From assembly GCA_007258455.2 (NCBI GenBank), contig VDFB02252616.1, positions 119,572,552 to 119,636,551 of the forward strand: 64,000 bases of DNA. Direction: 5' to 3'. Of the stretch, positions 23,877-35,161 are shown in pieces (position 1 is the first letter of the stretch; each line of letters begins with the position of its first letter). The notes beneath the pieces are model-generated. The model was not told where the DNA came from. It did not search any database and worked only from the letters and a program-made list of their open reading frames with translations. Position numbers and translations under genes: made by a program. This DNA comes from Sequoia sempervirens (taxonomy: Eukaryota > Streptophyta > Pinopsida > Cupressales > Cupressaceae).

Positions 23877-25513
23877 GGTAGCTTGACAAGATTGGTTGTC
23901 AGTGATGTCAAAAGTATGTTTGAGATTGTTATTACTTGTTTTTCATTGATGTAAGAGAGTTGTAGTCCGACTGTTTGGTTGCTAGAATCTCTAATAAATG
24001 CTGCACATTTCTCCACTAGTGATGCTTTGCTCCTATAGATTGGAAGATAGCTTTTTGGTTTGTCAAAGCACGTGTGATCCAAGTTTCAAATCATTTGAGT
24101 TATAGGAAGGGTGTTTTGGTGACAATTTGAAGAATGTGTTGTTTATGTGAGTATGCTCACAAAGGTGAAAAGTTTGGGTTTGCATTCATTTGTTTCTACA
24201 TATATAGTTGTGCAAATTAGAAGATAGCTATTTGATGTTTTGAAGGGGATTTATCAAAAGTTTCATATCATTTGTCCTTCCATAGACTAGGGTATGTTGA
24301 AGGTGTGCGCTACAAGTTCAAGGTTGTGCAGAGTCTAAGAAGTGTTTGAAGGTGTTAATGTATGAGTCATTTTGACTAATCTAGGAAAGTGTAATTATTG
24401 TTTGATTCATACATGTGTACTGCTAATATTGTGATGGTTGACATGCTACAAGTTTCATGTTTTCTTGCTTAACATTGACCTAATTTGAATTTGCGAAGCA
24501 ATCAGATGTTGTTCATTGAAGAATGATAATGTGAAGAGTGTTTAGGACTAGGTTAAGTGTGTGTTGGAATTCGAAAGGTTTGTTCCTCCTCCTAGTTTTG
24601 TGTGTATTCTATTTGGGTCTTTCCCTTCTACACATTTCATGTTGTGGTTTGATCTTTGGCTGAGTTGTAAATGTAATATTTTTATTATTATTGTTAGTTG
24701 ACATGTATTGTAATCAATGTAATACCATGTATAAATTCTAAACCTAGTGTATCTAGGTTGATGTTTGAGTGGAAGGATGTGTAATGCGTTATGATAATTG
24801 TATAATTGAATGAAAATGAAAGAGAAAAAGTGGCAGATCTTGTCTGGATTCAATTTGATCATTCTCTATGATAAAAGGGAAGAGAAGAGTGTGACTAATT
24901 GATTTCTAGAGGTAGTGAGCTAAAGGAAAAAAAAATTGAAGGTTGAAAGTAGTGAGACAGTAAGCTACAAAGAAGACATTTGAAGAAGTTGCAAAAGAGT
25001 TTTCAAAGAAAAATTGCAATCTCAAAATAGAAAGGAAAAATCAGAATTGCAATCATCAAAAGGATTGAGCCTAATTGTCAAATTTAGATAGTGGAAGGAT
25101 TGTCATGTTGTAATATTTTTTGAGTTTGTTCTCAGTTCAAGGAGTAGTGGCTTCCTTGGGTTGTAGCCCTAAAAAAAAGTCTATAGGGAGTTGTAGCTTG
25201 CTTGGGAGTGACCCTACAACATTTTATAGGGAGTAGTAGCTTCCTTGGGTATGTATCCCTAAAACAAAGTTGTAAATTGTTGTTCATTTATGAGGCTAGA
25301 TTAGGATAGTAGCTCTTAGCAACTTTTCTCACCGTGGTTTGTCCCCTTTGGGTTTTTCCATGCACATTTGGTGTTGTGTGGTGTTGTGCATTGTATTCAT
25401 ATTTCATTCTTCTATTTGTGATGTAAAGTTCAAGATTCATTTTTCTTTGGAAGGTTTGAGATTTGATAGAATACTGATTCACCCCCACCCTTAGTATTTT
25501 GGTGTGTTCAACA
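23877..25513 (+). repeat. 5' LTR of SIRE-like element
   Basis: It starts GGTAGCTTGACAAG, aligned with TGCAGCTTGATAAG in the 3' copy, and ends TTGGTGTGTTCAACA. Large parts match 29778-31663, including GATGTCAAAAGTATGTTTGA and GTTGACATGTATTGTAATCA, but indels make the two copies differ by about 250 bp. Short ORFs inside it on the minus strand are incidental. Confidence 0.85.
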
Positions 25514-25515
25514 AT

Positions 25516-25528
25516 TGGTATCAAAGAC
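25516..25528 (+). other. Primer-binding site (initiator tRNA-Met type)
   Basis: TGGTATCAAAGAC follows the LTR end after two bases and resembles TGGTATCAGAGCC. Confidence 0.8.
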
Positions 25529-25573
25529 TGGTTGCTTAGAAGAAGAAATCTAATAGCTTGAGGAAGATCCACA

Positions 25574-26585
25574 ATGGCACAAGAAGGATCTTGCTAGGTG
25601 CCTAGGTTTGATAGAAAGAAATCACTTTTTGGAGATACCATATGGAAGCCCATTTTTCCTCTTTTAGTTATGGTGTTTGGAAATCTGTCAAAGATGGACA
25701 CACTATTCTTGATACTCCTCCAACTGATCTAGCTGAGATCAGGGCTTATGAAAAAAATGAAAAGGAAAATAATGCTATCTTGAGTGGGCTATCATATTAT
25801 GATCATGTAAAAGTAATTCATTGAAAATAAACAAAGAAGGTCTAGGATAAGCTTAGTGGCATCTATGAAGGAGACATCAAAGTAAAACAATCCAAGTTGT
25901 AAATATATAAAGGAAAGTTTGAGAACCTGAAAACATCAAAGGATGAAGATATTTTAGGATATGTGCTCTGAGTAGATGAAATGGTCATTGCAATCATATG
26001 TTTTGGTGAAGATCTTGAAGAATTTGTGGTGGTCAAAAAGGAACTGGGATCTCTTCCTAAATATTATAGTTCTGAAGTATCTTCTATTGAGGAAGCTAGA
26101 GATTTGGATAAAATTTCAATGGATCAATTATATGGTGCCCTTATTGCATTTGATATGAGAGTTTGACAAAGAAGTTCCAAATAAGGAAGCAAACTTCAAA
26201 GACAACAAGAAGAAATTGTATGAAGCATTTGATCTAGATAGTGACATTGATGAAGAAGAAACAAATTTTGTAAGGATGTTGAAGAGAGGTACCAGAAAGC
26301 ACAATGGTAAGCTTCTTTTCAATTTTTTTAAGTGTGGAGAAGTTGGTCATTTTTATTTTGTGTCCCTTGAAAGATTTTGAAAAGAGAAACACAGAGCCTA
26401 GAAGAAATAAGGTTAAGAAGAGTCTCGACTCCATGGAAGATTCTTTCTCTATAAAAGATGATGATTCTAGTGGTCTAGATAATAAAGATGAAGTCTTATT
26501 CGTGGTTGCTAAGAAGACTAAACATAAATCTAAAGATCTAATTGTTATGTGTACTGATTTTCATGCTAAAGATGATGCAAACTAA
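25574..26585 (+). pseudogene. gag: copia gag of SIRE-like element, broken
   Basis: An ATG at 25574 begins MAQEGSC. Frames then shift; MEAHFSSFSYGVWKSVKDG (from 25642) and VVKKELGSLPKYYSSEVSSI (from about 26032) are UBN2-like gag pieces. A zinc knuckle near 26320 reads FFKCGEVGHFYFV, having lost its first and last Cys. The end is a Lys/Asp/Glu-rich segment (KDDDSSGLDNKDEVLFVVAK), typical of the spacer before the SIRE-type protease. At least three frameshifts and several stops are present, so no full protein can be made. Confidence 0.75.
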
Positions 26586-27900
26586 TAGGCAATTGATAAT
26601 GGTTGTTCAACCACATGATAGGATATAAGAGAAATTTTATTAAACTTGTGAAGTGGAATGGTGGCATAGTCAATCTTGGAGATGATACTTCAGTATAGAT
26701 TTGTGGAAAAGGATCAATAAGTATTAATGGAAAGATCAAATTAGAAGATGTTATTTATGTCAAATGTCTCCAACACAATCTTCTTAGTGTGAGTCAAATG
26801 TCTAGAAATAGATACAATCTCATATTCAATGAAAGTGGATGTGAAATAAAAAAGGGGAAGACTAGACATTTGGTTGCTAAAGGATCTAGGAAAAGTGGTG
26901 GCATATATAGTCTAAGAGATGTCAATGGAAGAAATTTTCTTCTAGGAAAAGAAAGTGAATGCTGGTTGTGGTATAGGATAATGGGACACATTAACTTTAA
27001 CAAGCTTGTGAATATCAGCTCATTGCATGTGGTAAGAGATATGCCCAAGCTAATCAAGCCTGCAAGTACAATGTGCAAGGAAATTCAATTTAGAAAACAA
27101 ACAAGGATAAGTTTCAATTCTAAAAAATATTATTCTTGTAGACCATTGGAGTTGGTGCATACTGATTTATGCGGACCTACCAAAACAAAGGTTCTAAAAG
27201 GAGAAAGGTACTTCATTCTTTTTATTGATGATTTCTCTAGGATGACATGGGATACATTCTTGAAAGATAAATCTAATGCTTTTAGTAGATTCAATATTTT
27301 CAAATCAATGATTGAGAATGAAATGAATGCAAAAATTAAATGTTTGAGGTCTAATAGAGGAGGTGAGTTCACTTCAAATGAGTTCAATAATTTTTGTGAA
27401 AAACATGGAATAAAGAGGCATCTATTTGGTGCTAGAACTCATCAACATAATGGGGTATTAGAAAAAAAAAATAGGACTATTCAAGAGATGGAAAGGACCA
27501 TATTGATGGAAGAAAATGTGCTTGATGTTTATTGGAGAAAGATAGTTCGTACTACAATATATATTCTAAATAGAGGATTGTTGAGACTGAACAACACTAA
27601 GACTCCATATGAGTTGTGGTATGGAAGACCTACAACTATTAGGTATTTTAGAGTCTTTGGAAGTAAATGCTATATTAGAAGAGATGAAGATGTTTTGAGG
27701 AATTTTGATTCAAGGGATGATGAAGGTATATTTCTTGGATACTCATCTTAGAGTAAAGTATAAAAGTACTACATCAAGAGATTGGGAAGAATAGTTGAAA
27801 GCACTAATGTGAAGGTTGATGAAAATATACATCAAAATATGAATGAAATTAAGGACTACGGATTTGATGCACCTCCTTGCTTAGATGAAGATTAGATCCT
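26586..27900 (+). pseudogene. pol: copia protease and integrase of SIRE-like element
   Basis: The protease box reads AIDNGCSTT just after 26588, with flanking stops. From 26789 to 27751 there is a 320-codon open frame, the longest uninterrupted ORF in the window. It holds the pre-integrase region (WYRIMGHINFNKL), a damaged HHCC finger, and the integrase core: HTDLCGP (first Asp), a second motif LRSNRGGEF where the catalytic Asp is Asn, and HQHNGVLEKKNRTIQ (Glu present). The tail has the LNN-T-PYELWYGRPT and VFGSKCYI motifs. Integrase would insert the cDNA into the genome; the Asp-to-Asn change alone should prevent that. Confidence 0.88.
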
Positions 27901-27989
27901 TGGGGATAAGAATGAAGGAGTGTTGACCAAAATAAGGTTTTCCAAGACAAGTGAACAAGTTTAATAAATTTTCTACTATCAAAGATAAA

Positions 27990-29512
27990 ACAATTTTTTT
28001 TTTATGATGCTAGCAAAGATGAAGGTTGGATACAAGAAATGGAAGAAGAATTGAATCAAATTGAGAAAAATCACACTTGGGAATTGATTCAAAGGCCCAC
28101 AAAGAAGAATGTGATAGGAACAAAGTGGGTATTCAAGAATAAATTTAATGAGAAAGGAGAATTTGTAAGAAACAGAGTAAGATTGGTTTGCAAAGGCCAT
28201 TTTTAGGTAGAAGGAATTGATTTTGAGGAGAATTTTTCTTTGGTTGCAAGAATGGAAGGTATCAAAATGATTCTTAATTTTTCTTCTCACAAGGAATTCA
28301 AAGTAAATTAAATGAATGTCAAATTAGCCTTGTTGAATGGAGATTTGGAAGAAGTCTACATAGAGCAACCTAATGGATTTCGGTTATCAAAAGAACCAAA
28401 CATAGTGTGTAGACTCAAAAAGGAATTATATTGTCTGAAAGAAGATCCTAGGGTTTGGTATGCAAGACTAGATAAGTCATGCTTCTGCAAGGTTTAATGA
28501 AGGGTACTACAGATAGTAATCTATACTTCAATATTGAGGATGAAATAATTTTTATAGTTGTATATGTTGATGATATTATATTTGGTGGAAATGATGGGTT
28601 GTGCAAGAAGTTTGTTGAAGATATGCAGATGGAATTTAAAATGTCAATGATAGGTGAGTTTTCCTTCTTTCTTGGTCTTGAAGTTTCTTAGCTAGATGAT
28701 GATATCTTTATTTCTCAAGAAAAGTATGTCAAGGAGATGTTGAAGAATTTTGGTATGGAAGATTGCAAACCAGTTAGTACTCCATTGATAACTGGTTTCC
28801 ATTTGAGTAAAGATGATGAGTCTCCCTTGTCTAGTCAAACTCTATACAAATCTATGATTGGAATGTTTATGTACATAACTGCTTCAAGACCTGATATCAT
28901 GCATACAATATGTTTGGCTGCAAGATTTCAAGATTATACTAAAGAAACTCACATTAAAGCAGTCAAATGAATCTTCAGATATTTGAAGAGTACTCCATAT
29001 TATGCTTTATGGTATCCAATAGGTAATGAATTTTATCTAAGTGCATAGATTGATGTTGATTGGGTTGGTTGTGTTGATGATAAGAGTACTAGTGGTGGTA
29101 CTTTCTTTTTAGGAAGCAAATTGGTTTCATGGCATAGTAAGAAACAAGATTCAATATCCTTGTCAATACCAAAAACACAGTATATTGCAGTAGTATCTTG
29201 TTGTACTCAATTATTATGGATGAAGCAAATGTTGAAGGATATCAAGATATAGTATGATGAGCCTATTCCTATTCTATGTGATAACACAAGTTTTATCAAT
29301 ATTTCAAAGAATGGACAGTGATGAAATTTAGAACCAAGCACATATCAATCAAGTATCAATTTTTGAGAGAGAAGGTTGCAAATAAAGAAGTGAAGCTAGA
29401 TTACATACCTACAAAGGATCAAATTGTAGATATTTTCACAAAGGCTCTTGCAAAGGATACATTTGTGTATCTTTAGTAGAAGTTAGGGCTAATTGTCCCT
29501 CCTTCTTGCTAG
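27990..29512 (+). pseudogene. pol: copia reverse transcriptase and RNase H of SIRE-like element
   Basis: RT starts near 28030 with ELNQIEKNHTWELI and GTKWVFKNKFNEKGE, then MNVKLALLNGDLEEVYIEQP (28312-28371, first catalytic region) and YCLKEDPRVWY. After a frameshift comes VYVDDIIFGGND with the catalytic YVDD at 28563-28574, and FSFFLGLEV. RNase H pieces include STSGGTFFLGSKLVSWHSKK, VVSCCTQLLWMKQM and a GLIVPPSC end with TAG at 29510. It would copy genomic RNA into cDNA. At least six stops or frameshifts make it inactive. Confidence 0.87.
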
Positions 29513-29595
29513 ATACATAGTTGGTGAATCTATCTAGGGGAATTAATTCAATCTATATCCTTATTCCTAGACTAATGGTGGCTAATTTGTTTCAA

Positions 29596-29777
29596 TATGG
29601 GGAGAATTTACATCAAAGGGGGAGATATTCAAAAAGAACGTGTGCTTGAAAGAGAGAGATAGTCCATTTTCATTTTATCTTTGATTTCAAAGGGGGAGAG
29701 AGAGATATGTTCACCTAAAGGCAAGAGATATTATGCACCAAAGTGGTTTTTCCATCAATGAAAAAGGGGGAGATTTT
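29596..29777 (+). other. Repeated purine tracts before 3' LTR (polypurine tract region)
   Basis: GGGGGAGA or GGGGAGA occurs near 29599, 29619, 29690 and 29763. The last, AAAAAGGGGGAGATTTT, abuts the LTR start and is the likely plus-strand primer. Multiple copies upstream are typical of SIRE-type elements. Confidence 0.7.
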
Positions 29778-31663
29778 TGCAGCTTGATAAGCTTGGTTTT
29801 CATTGATGTCAAAAGTATGTTTGAGATTGTTGTTGTTTGGTTGTCATTGATGTAAGAGAGTTGCAATTTGGCTATCTGATTGTTAGAATCTTTGAGAAAT
29901 GCTTTGCATTTCTCCACTAGTGATGCTTTGATCCTACATTTTGGAAGATAGCTTTCTATTTTTTTAAAGCATGTGTGATCCAAGTTTCAGATCATTTGAG
30001 TTACAAGAAATGTTTTTAGAAGTGATAGTTTGAAGACTACGTTATTTCTATGAGGATGCTCACAAAGGTGAAAATTTTGACTCTCCATTCCTTTGCATCT
30101 ACAAATATGGTTGTGTGGGTTATAAGATAATTCTTTGATTTTTTGAAGGGGATATATCCAAAGATTCATATCATTTTTCCTTTTGTAGAGAAATTTTGAA
30201 ATGATAGTGTTTAGGACTATGTTGCTCAGTGAATGGTTTCAATGTTTGTTGGCTTGTGCCAACTTGTTGCTTCTTGAAGTTGTAAAATAGATGTATGGGA
30301 GTGTTTCTAAGTATCATGTGATGTTTTTCTTTCTACGTAAGTTATTTTATTGTTTCTCCAAAACAGGTTGTGGTCTAAAGTGAAGGTGTTGCTAGGTTAT
30401 GCTTATGCCTGGCCGATTGGGGTATATTGAAGGTGTGTTCCACAAGTTCAAGGTTGTGTGGAGTCTAAAAAGTGTTTGAAGGTGTTGTATGGTCATTCTG
30501 ACTCATCTGGGAAAATCACAAGTTTTTTTTGATCATTCTTGTGTACCACTAATGTTGTGATGGTTGACATGCTACAAGTTTCATGTTTTCTTTCTTAAGG
30601 ATGACCTAATTTGAGCTTGTGAAGCATACAAATGTTATTTTTTTAAGACCGATGTTGTGAAGAATGTTTAAGAATAGGTTAAGTGTGTGTTGGAATCTAC
30701 AAGGCATGTTCCTCCTAGTTTTGCGTGTAGTCCATTTGGGTTTTTACCTTCTACACATTTCATGTTGTGGTTTGATATTTTTCGAACTTGTAAATGTAAT
30801 ATTATTGTTGTTATTGGTTAACATGTATTGTAATCAATGTAATATCATGTATAAATTGTAAACCTAGTTGATGTAGTTAAATGTGTGACTGGAGGGATGT
30901 GTAATGCATTATGATAATTATATAAGTGACTAAAAAAGAAAGAGAAAAAGTGGTAGATCTTAGCCATATTCAATTTCATCATATCTATGTGATAGAAGGT
31001 AAGTGAAGAGTGTGCCTAATTGATTATTGGAGGAAGTGATCCAAAGGAAAATTTTATTGAAGGTTGAAAGCAATGAGCCGGTAAGCTACATAGGACATTT
31101 GAAGAAGTTATAGAATAGTTGTCAAAGTAGAATTGCAATCATCAAAAGAGAAGGGAAAAGCAAAACTACAATCATCAAAAGAGAAGGGAAAAGAAGAAAT
31201 ACAATCATCAAAAGGATTGAGCCTAATTTTCAGATTTAGACAGTGGAAGGATAGTCATGCTTTAATCCTTTCTAAGTTTTTCCTTGGTTTAGGTAGTAGT
31301 TGATTCCTTGGGTTGTATCCCTAAAGCAAAGTCTACAGGGAGTTGCAGGTTACTTGGGAATGACCCTAAAACCTTTAATAGGGAATAGTAGCTTCCTTGG
31401 GTTGTAGCCCTAAAAAAAAGTTGTAAACTATTATTCATTTGTGATGTTTTATTAGGATAGTAGCTCCTAACAACTTTTGTCATCGTGCTTTTTCTCCTTT
31501 GTGGTTTTCCATGTACATTTGGTGTTGTACATTGTGTTCAGCTTTCACTCTTCTACTTGTATGTGCTATAAAGTTCAAGAATCATTTTTTTCTAGAAGGT
31601 TTGAGATTTGAAAGAATTGATTCAAACCCCCCCCCATTTTAGGATTATGGTGTGTTTTCAACA
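29778..31663 (+). repeat. 3' LTR of SIRE-like element
   Basis: It starts TGCAGCTTGATAAG right after the polypurine tract and ends GTGTGTTTTCAACA. It aligns with 23877-25513 along its length but has extra sequence, mainly around 30230-30420. Confidence 0.85.
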
Positions 31664-31667
31664 CTAT

Positions 31668-34040
31668 CATGTTCATTATGAACCCTCGATAGAATGTACA
31701 AGGGATTAGATGGTAGAGAATGTGCTAAATATTGGTGTTGGTGTTAATTAGAATCATATTGCATCAAAATTCATGTTCGTGATAAAATGGAAGTGGATGT
31801 TGTGTGGTATTCAAGTTTTTTGTGAAATGGTTGCATGCATATGGATTTATATCTTTGAGTGGCTTGAATGTATGTGAATATCCTTGTGCTTGGAAGTGAG
31901 TGAAGTGTATTCAAATATTTGTATGAGAGTGTTTATGGAATTCTATGTTCTTAGAGTAATATTGGATGTGTGGATAATTGTGTTTACATCATGCTTGAAT
32001 CTTCTTTCTAGTAGATGGATGAATGTGATTTAGTCCACTAGTTGTGTGTGCTCTTTCTTGTCTTGGCCTTGCTTGTTGTGGTCTTGTGACCATGTTTACT
32101 AGTGCCTTGATATTAGCTAAGTGTTTGTTGAGGTGTCCTAGGTACCAAAATCCATGTTAGATGACAACATGGAGACCAAAATCATCTCATCTGGGATGTG
32201 ATTTCTATAACCACACTCATGTTCGCAATAGTGTAGGGTATGAAGGAGCATATGTAAGTGCTTCGAAATATATTATTGCATTTATTTTATTATATATATA
32301 TTCCTATCCTTGTTAAATTTCCAATTGAGGTTGTCCTAGTGATTTTAGGAGTTTCTCCTTGGGTATTTAGTGGTGTTCCTAGCTGAAGGCTAGAAGAACT
32401 ACATGCAATTTTGGTATGAGGAATTGGCTATCTTGTGTATTATTTTGTGGGAGTACATAGTATTTGAGCCCTATACTAGTTGTTGGTTTCCTTTCTTATC
32501 ATGATTTCATGATCTTATTGGGTTGTTTAACCCTTAGGTGGGTCATAGTTGAGCATCGCGATAGTATAAAACCTAAGTTTTGCTCCTATTTAATTAAATT
32601 TCAATTTCCCCCTTTCCACTTAAATTAAATTCTATTTTTTCTTATTTAAATAAAAAATCCTAATTTTCTCTCATCCTCACAATTAATAATTTTCTTAATT
32701 ATTTAATTCCTAATTTTCCCTCCAGCTTGCACAAAGCATATTACTTTTTCAAAAAAAAAAATTCCCTTTTCAAAATATCTTCTTCCCTCCAAAATCTCTA
32801 AATGACATATTCCCTCCAAAAATTAAAATTCCATAATTTTCAAATTCAAATTTGAATAGATATTTTCCCTCCAAAATATCTTTAACCAATTTTCCATGAA
32901 AATAGGATATTTTAGGCCTCCACCCTTGATCTCCTTGATTTCCTCTCATCTATCGATCTTCAATTTAGTCTTGATAGTTGATCAAGCATCTTGAAAATCT
33001 ATAAAACAAGTCAATTTCCTCATTAAAATCATTCATAATTCATAATCTTGAGAATATTCATAATTTTCATGAGCTTATGAATTCTTGGTTTTCTTGAGCA
33101 ATCTTGAGAAATTTGAGTATTCTTTTGTGAATCAAATCATCATTAAGATTTTGTAATCATGGTGGTTACTCTTAATAGAGAAATCTACATACATTTGTAG
33201 CATAATCCTATAATGTAATTGTAAAGTTTGCATTATTTCTTTGATTTAATTGTCATTTGAATTGGTTTTCTAACATTTGTTTGAATCTTTGAAGCATTGT
33301 TTTCCTAATTGCATTGAGCATGTATTTTAATGACCTGTATCTTGTAAGTTTTTAGTGTTTTCTACCTCTAATTGCTTGAATTATGTTTTCTAACCAACAC
33401 CCATTATTTCCCTACAATATATACCATCTAAAATATTTTTATACAAAGTGTTTTCCTATATAATATATTTCAATTCTTTAAGTTTAATTGTGATTTTATG
33501 TTTTTTAGTGAGGTTTGAGGGACACTCTCCATATCCAAGGAAATAAGCAATGTTTAAAAACCATTTATGAATTAATCCACCCAAAAATACGATTGGGAGT
33601 ACTTCTATTGCATTTACCTCTATATTTGTTTGAATTTTTAAAATAATATCATATAATCCATTTCCTCTCAAAAGCTTATCTAGCTTCATATCAAGATCAT
33701 ATTCCTTCTCCTTGGATATTCAAGTTTTTATTTTATTAAAACCAATCTCTTTCCAAATGGGGATAGTTTTGATAATTTAATAGAAGATAAATGGGTATGC
33801 GCACCAAGTTGTGACACAAAAAAGGTGCCACATTGTTAAAATATCCATAACATTGCATTTCACGAGCGCCAAATTAGACAAGTGCCAAATTTGGCACTCA
33901 CCAAATAAAAAAGTTACATTAAAAAAAAATAGTTTAAATCCCTACTTTTGCCAAATTTGTGAATTGATCTCTTATTTTGTTGCCTTTCCAACTCATGCTT
34001 GCCAAAAGGAGATCATTTTTTTCTCTCTTAGCTTGTGATT
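31668..34040. other. No gene identified; mixed repeat-like sequence
   Basis: 31668-32560 is GT-rich like 22271-23872 and may be the continuation of that interior beyond the inserted copia element. From about 32567 it becomes rich in A/T/C with TTCCCTCCAAAAT-like phrases, possibly a decayed LTR. A perfect 16-base palindrome GTGCCAAATTTGGCAC lies at 33882-33897. No coding region is supported. Confidence 0.45.
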
Positions 34041-35161
34041 CTTCGTGGGGATTCTGCCAAGACATAAAAGAGGTCAAAGAGATCAAAGAAGTATGTATTT
34101 CTATTGTTTTAGTTTCAAATTTGAATTAAATGTAGATTGAAATAGGTTTTTAAATGAAACTTTATTTTAATTTCTAGGAAATCAATCTCCACTTGCAAAC
34201 ATTGAAAATTCACAATCACCCCCTCATGAAGACCCTCCCAAACAAGAACAACCTCAAACCCCTCCCTTAGTTCATAGGTGGGTATGTGCAGGATCATAGT
34301 GTGCCAAAAAGTGGCAATATTATGAGGGTATGTGGTTGACAACTTTTTTTTCACCCAAAATTAATGAAATGAAAAGGGTTTTTAGAGGAGATTCTTAGCT
34401 TTCCAAAAATATAAATTATGATTTAATTTGAATTTAATAAATAATTATTATTCATTTTCTATTAGAATTACGACTAAAGTCCCGTCGATAGGCTGATTGA
34501 AAAATCTATAACTTTCAAACGGTATCATATTTTTTGAATCCAAAACATGCTACATTCACTTCACATACTATAGGATTAAAAATAAAAATTAAATTTCATG
34601 AAGTTTGACCAAGTTAAGGTGGTCGATGACGAGTTTTTTATATTTTCTAAAATTTGTAATAAAAATTCATAATTAATATTTACTTGGAAAAAAATTACAA
34701 AAAAATATTATCATTTTATTATGGTTAGGGTGGTCGATGGACACCTAATTCTTATTTTTTCCCTGAAATTTAAGTACTATGCATTGAAATTTCAAATTTT
34801 CACCAAATAGATTTTATTTATTTTTAAATAAACCTAGTATTTTAGAAACTACATTCAATTTTCTACAAATTCTATTCTTACATATTTTTGAAATAATATA
34901 GATAACTTATTCAAATATTTACGTCAAGTTGCCTAACATTGATTTTTCTGAATTTTTTGCCACTTAAGGGCCTATTTTTTGCATGATGATCCTGCACATA
35001 CCCAGGCATCCACAAGTAACTCAAGAAAATATTTTAAATCAAATTGAAAACAACAAAAGAGAGCTTGAAAAACTGATTGGAAGATTAAATGAGCATGTTG
35101 AAACCCATCCTTATTGGAAAGGCATAGAAGAATCACTAAGTTTGATTGTATCTCATATATG
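34041..35161 (+). pseudogene. Coding remnant with possible intron, split by a MITE; family unknown
   Basis: Two pieces of open frame lie on either side of the TIR element. The left piece (34178-34278) translates to NQSPLANIENSQSPPHEDPP and a further Gln/Pro-rich run. The right piece (from 35008) reads HPQVTQENILNQIENNKREL and goes on as a coiled-coil-like helix to HPYWKGIEESLSLIVSHI and a TGA at 35159. The left piece is preceded by a possible 87-bp intron: GTATGT at 34091 and TTTCTAG ending at 34177. Removing the MITE would leave a continuous Pro/Gln-rich plus helical protein. I do not recognise the family; it could be a host gene fragment or part of an old transposon. Confidence 0.35.
34279..35004. 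mobile_element. Non-autonomous TIR DNA transposon (MITE-like), 726 bp
   Basis: The ends are a perfect 19-bp terminal inverted repeat: TGGGTATGTGCAGGATCAT at 34279-34297 and its reverse complement at 34986-35004. Similarity continues imperfectly inside (GTGCCAAAAAGTGGCAA against the reverse complement of TTGCCACTTAAGGGC). The interior has no transposase. The flanks (TTCATAGG and GGCATCCA) do not show an obvious target-site duplication longer than GG, so the superfamily is undecided. It interrupts the coding remnant listed above. Confidence 0.75.

Larger units (their letters stand above)
23877..31663 (+). mobile_element. Complete SIRE/Maximus-like Ty1/copia retrotransposon, decayed
   Basis: LTRs at 23877-25513 and 29778-31663 flank gag, protease, integrase, RT and RNase H remnants in copia order. 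Long LTRs, an initiator-Met primer-binding site, DNGCS in place of DSGCS in the protease and several repeated GGGGGAGA purine tracts before the 3' LTR all fit the SIRE/Maximus lineage. The flanks are CTAT(G) on the left (23873) and CTAT(C) on the right (31664), a probable but imperfect target-site duplication. The left LTR edge could be off by a base or two. Confidence 0.88.

Noticed and set aside
24548..24862. Minus-strand 104-codon ORF
   Set aside because: It lies inside the 5' LTR of the SIRE-like element and has no counterpart frame in the 3' LTR, so it is incidental.
33882..33897. 16-base palindrome GTGCCAAATTTGGCAC
   Set aside because: A single short palindrome without neighbours or gene context; probably chance, or part of a decayed repeat.
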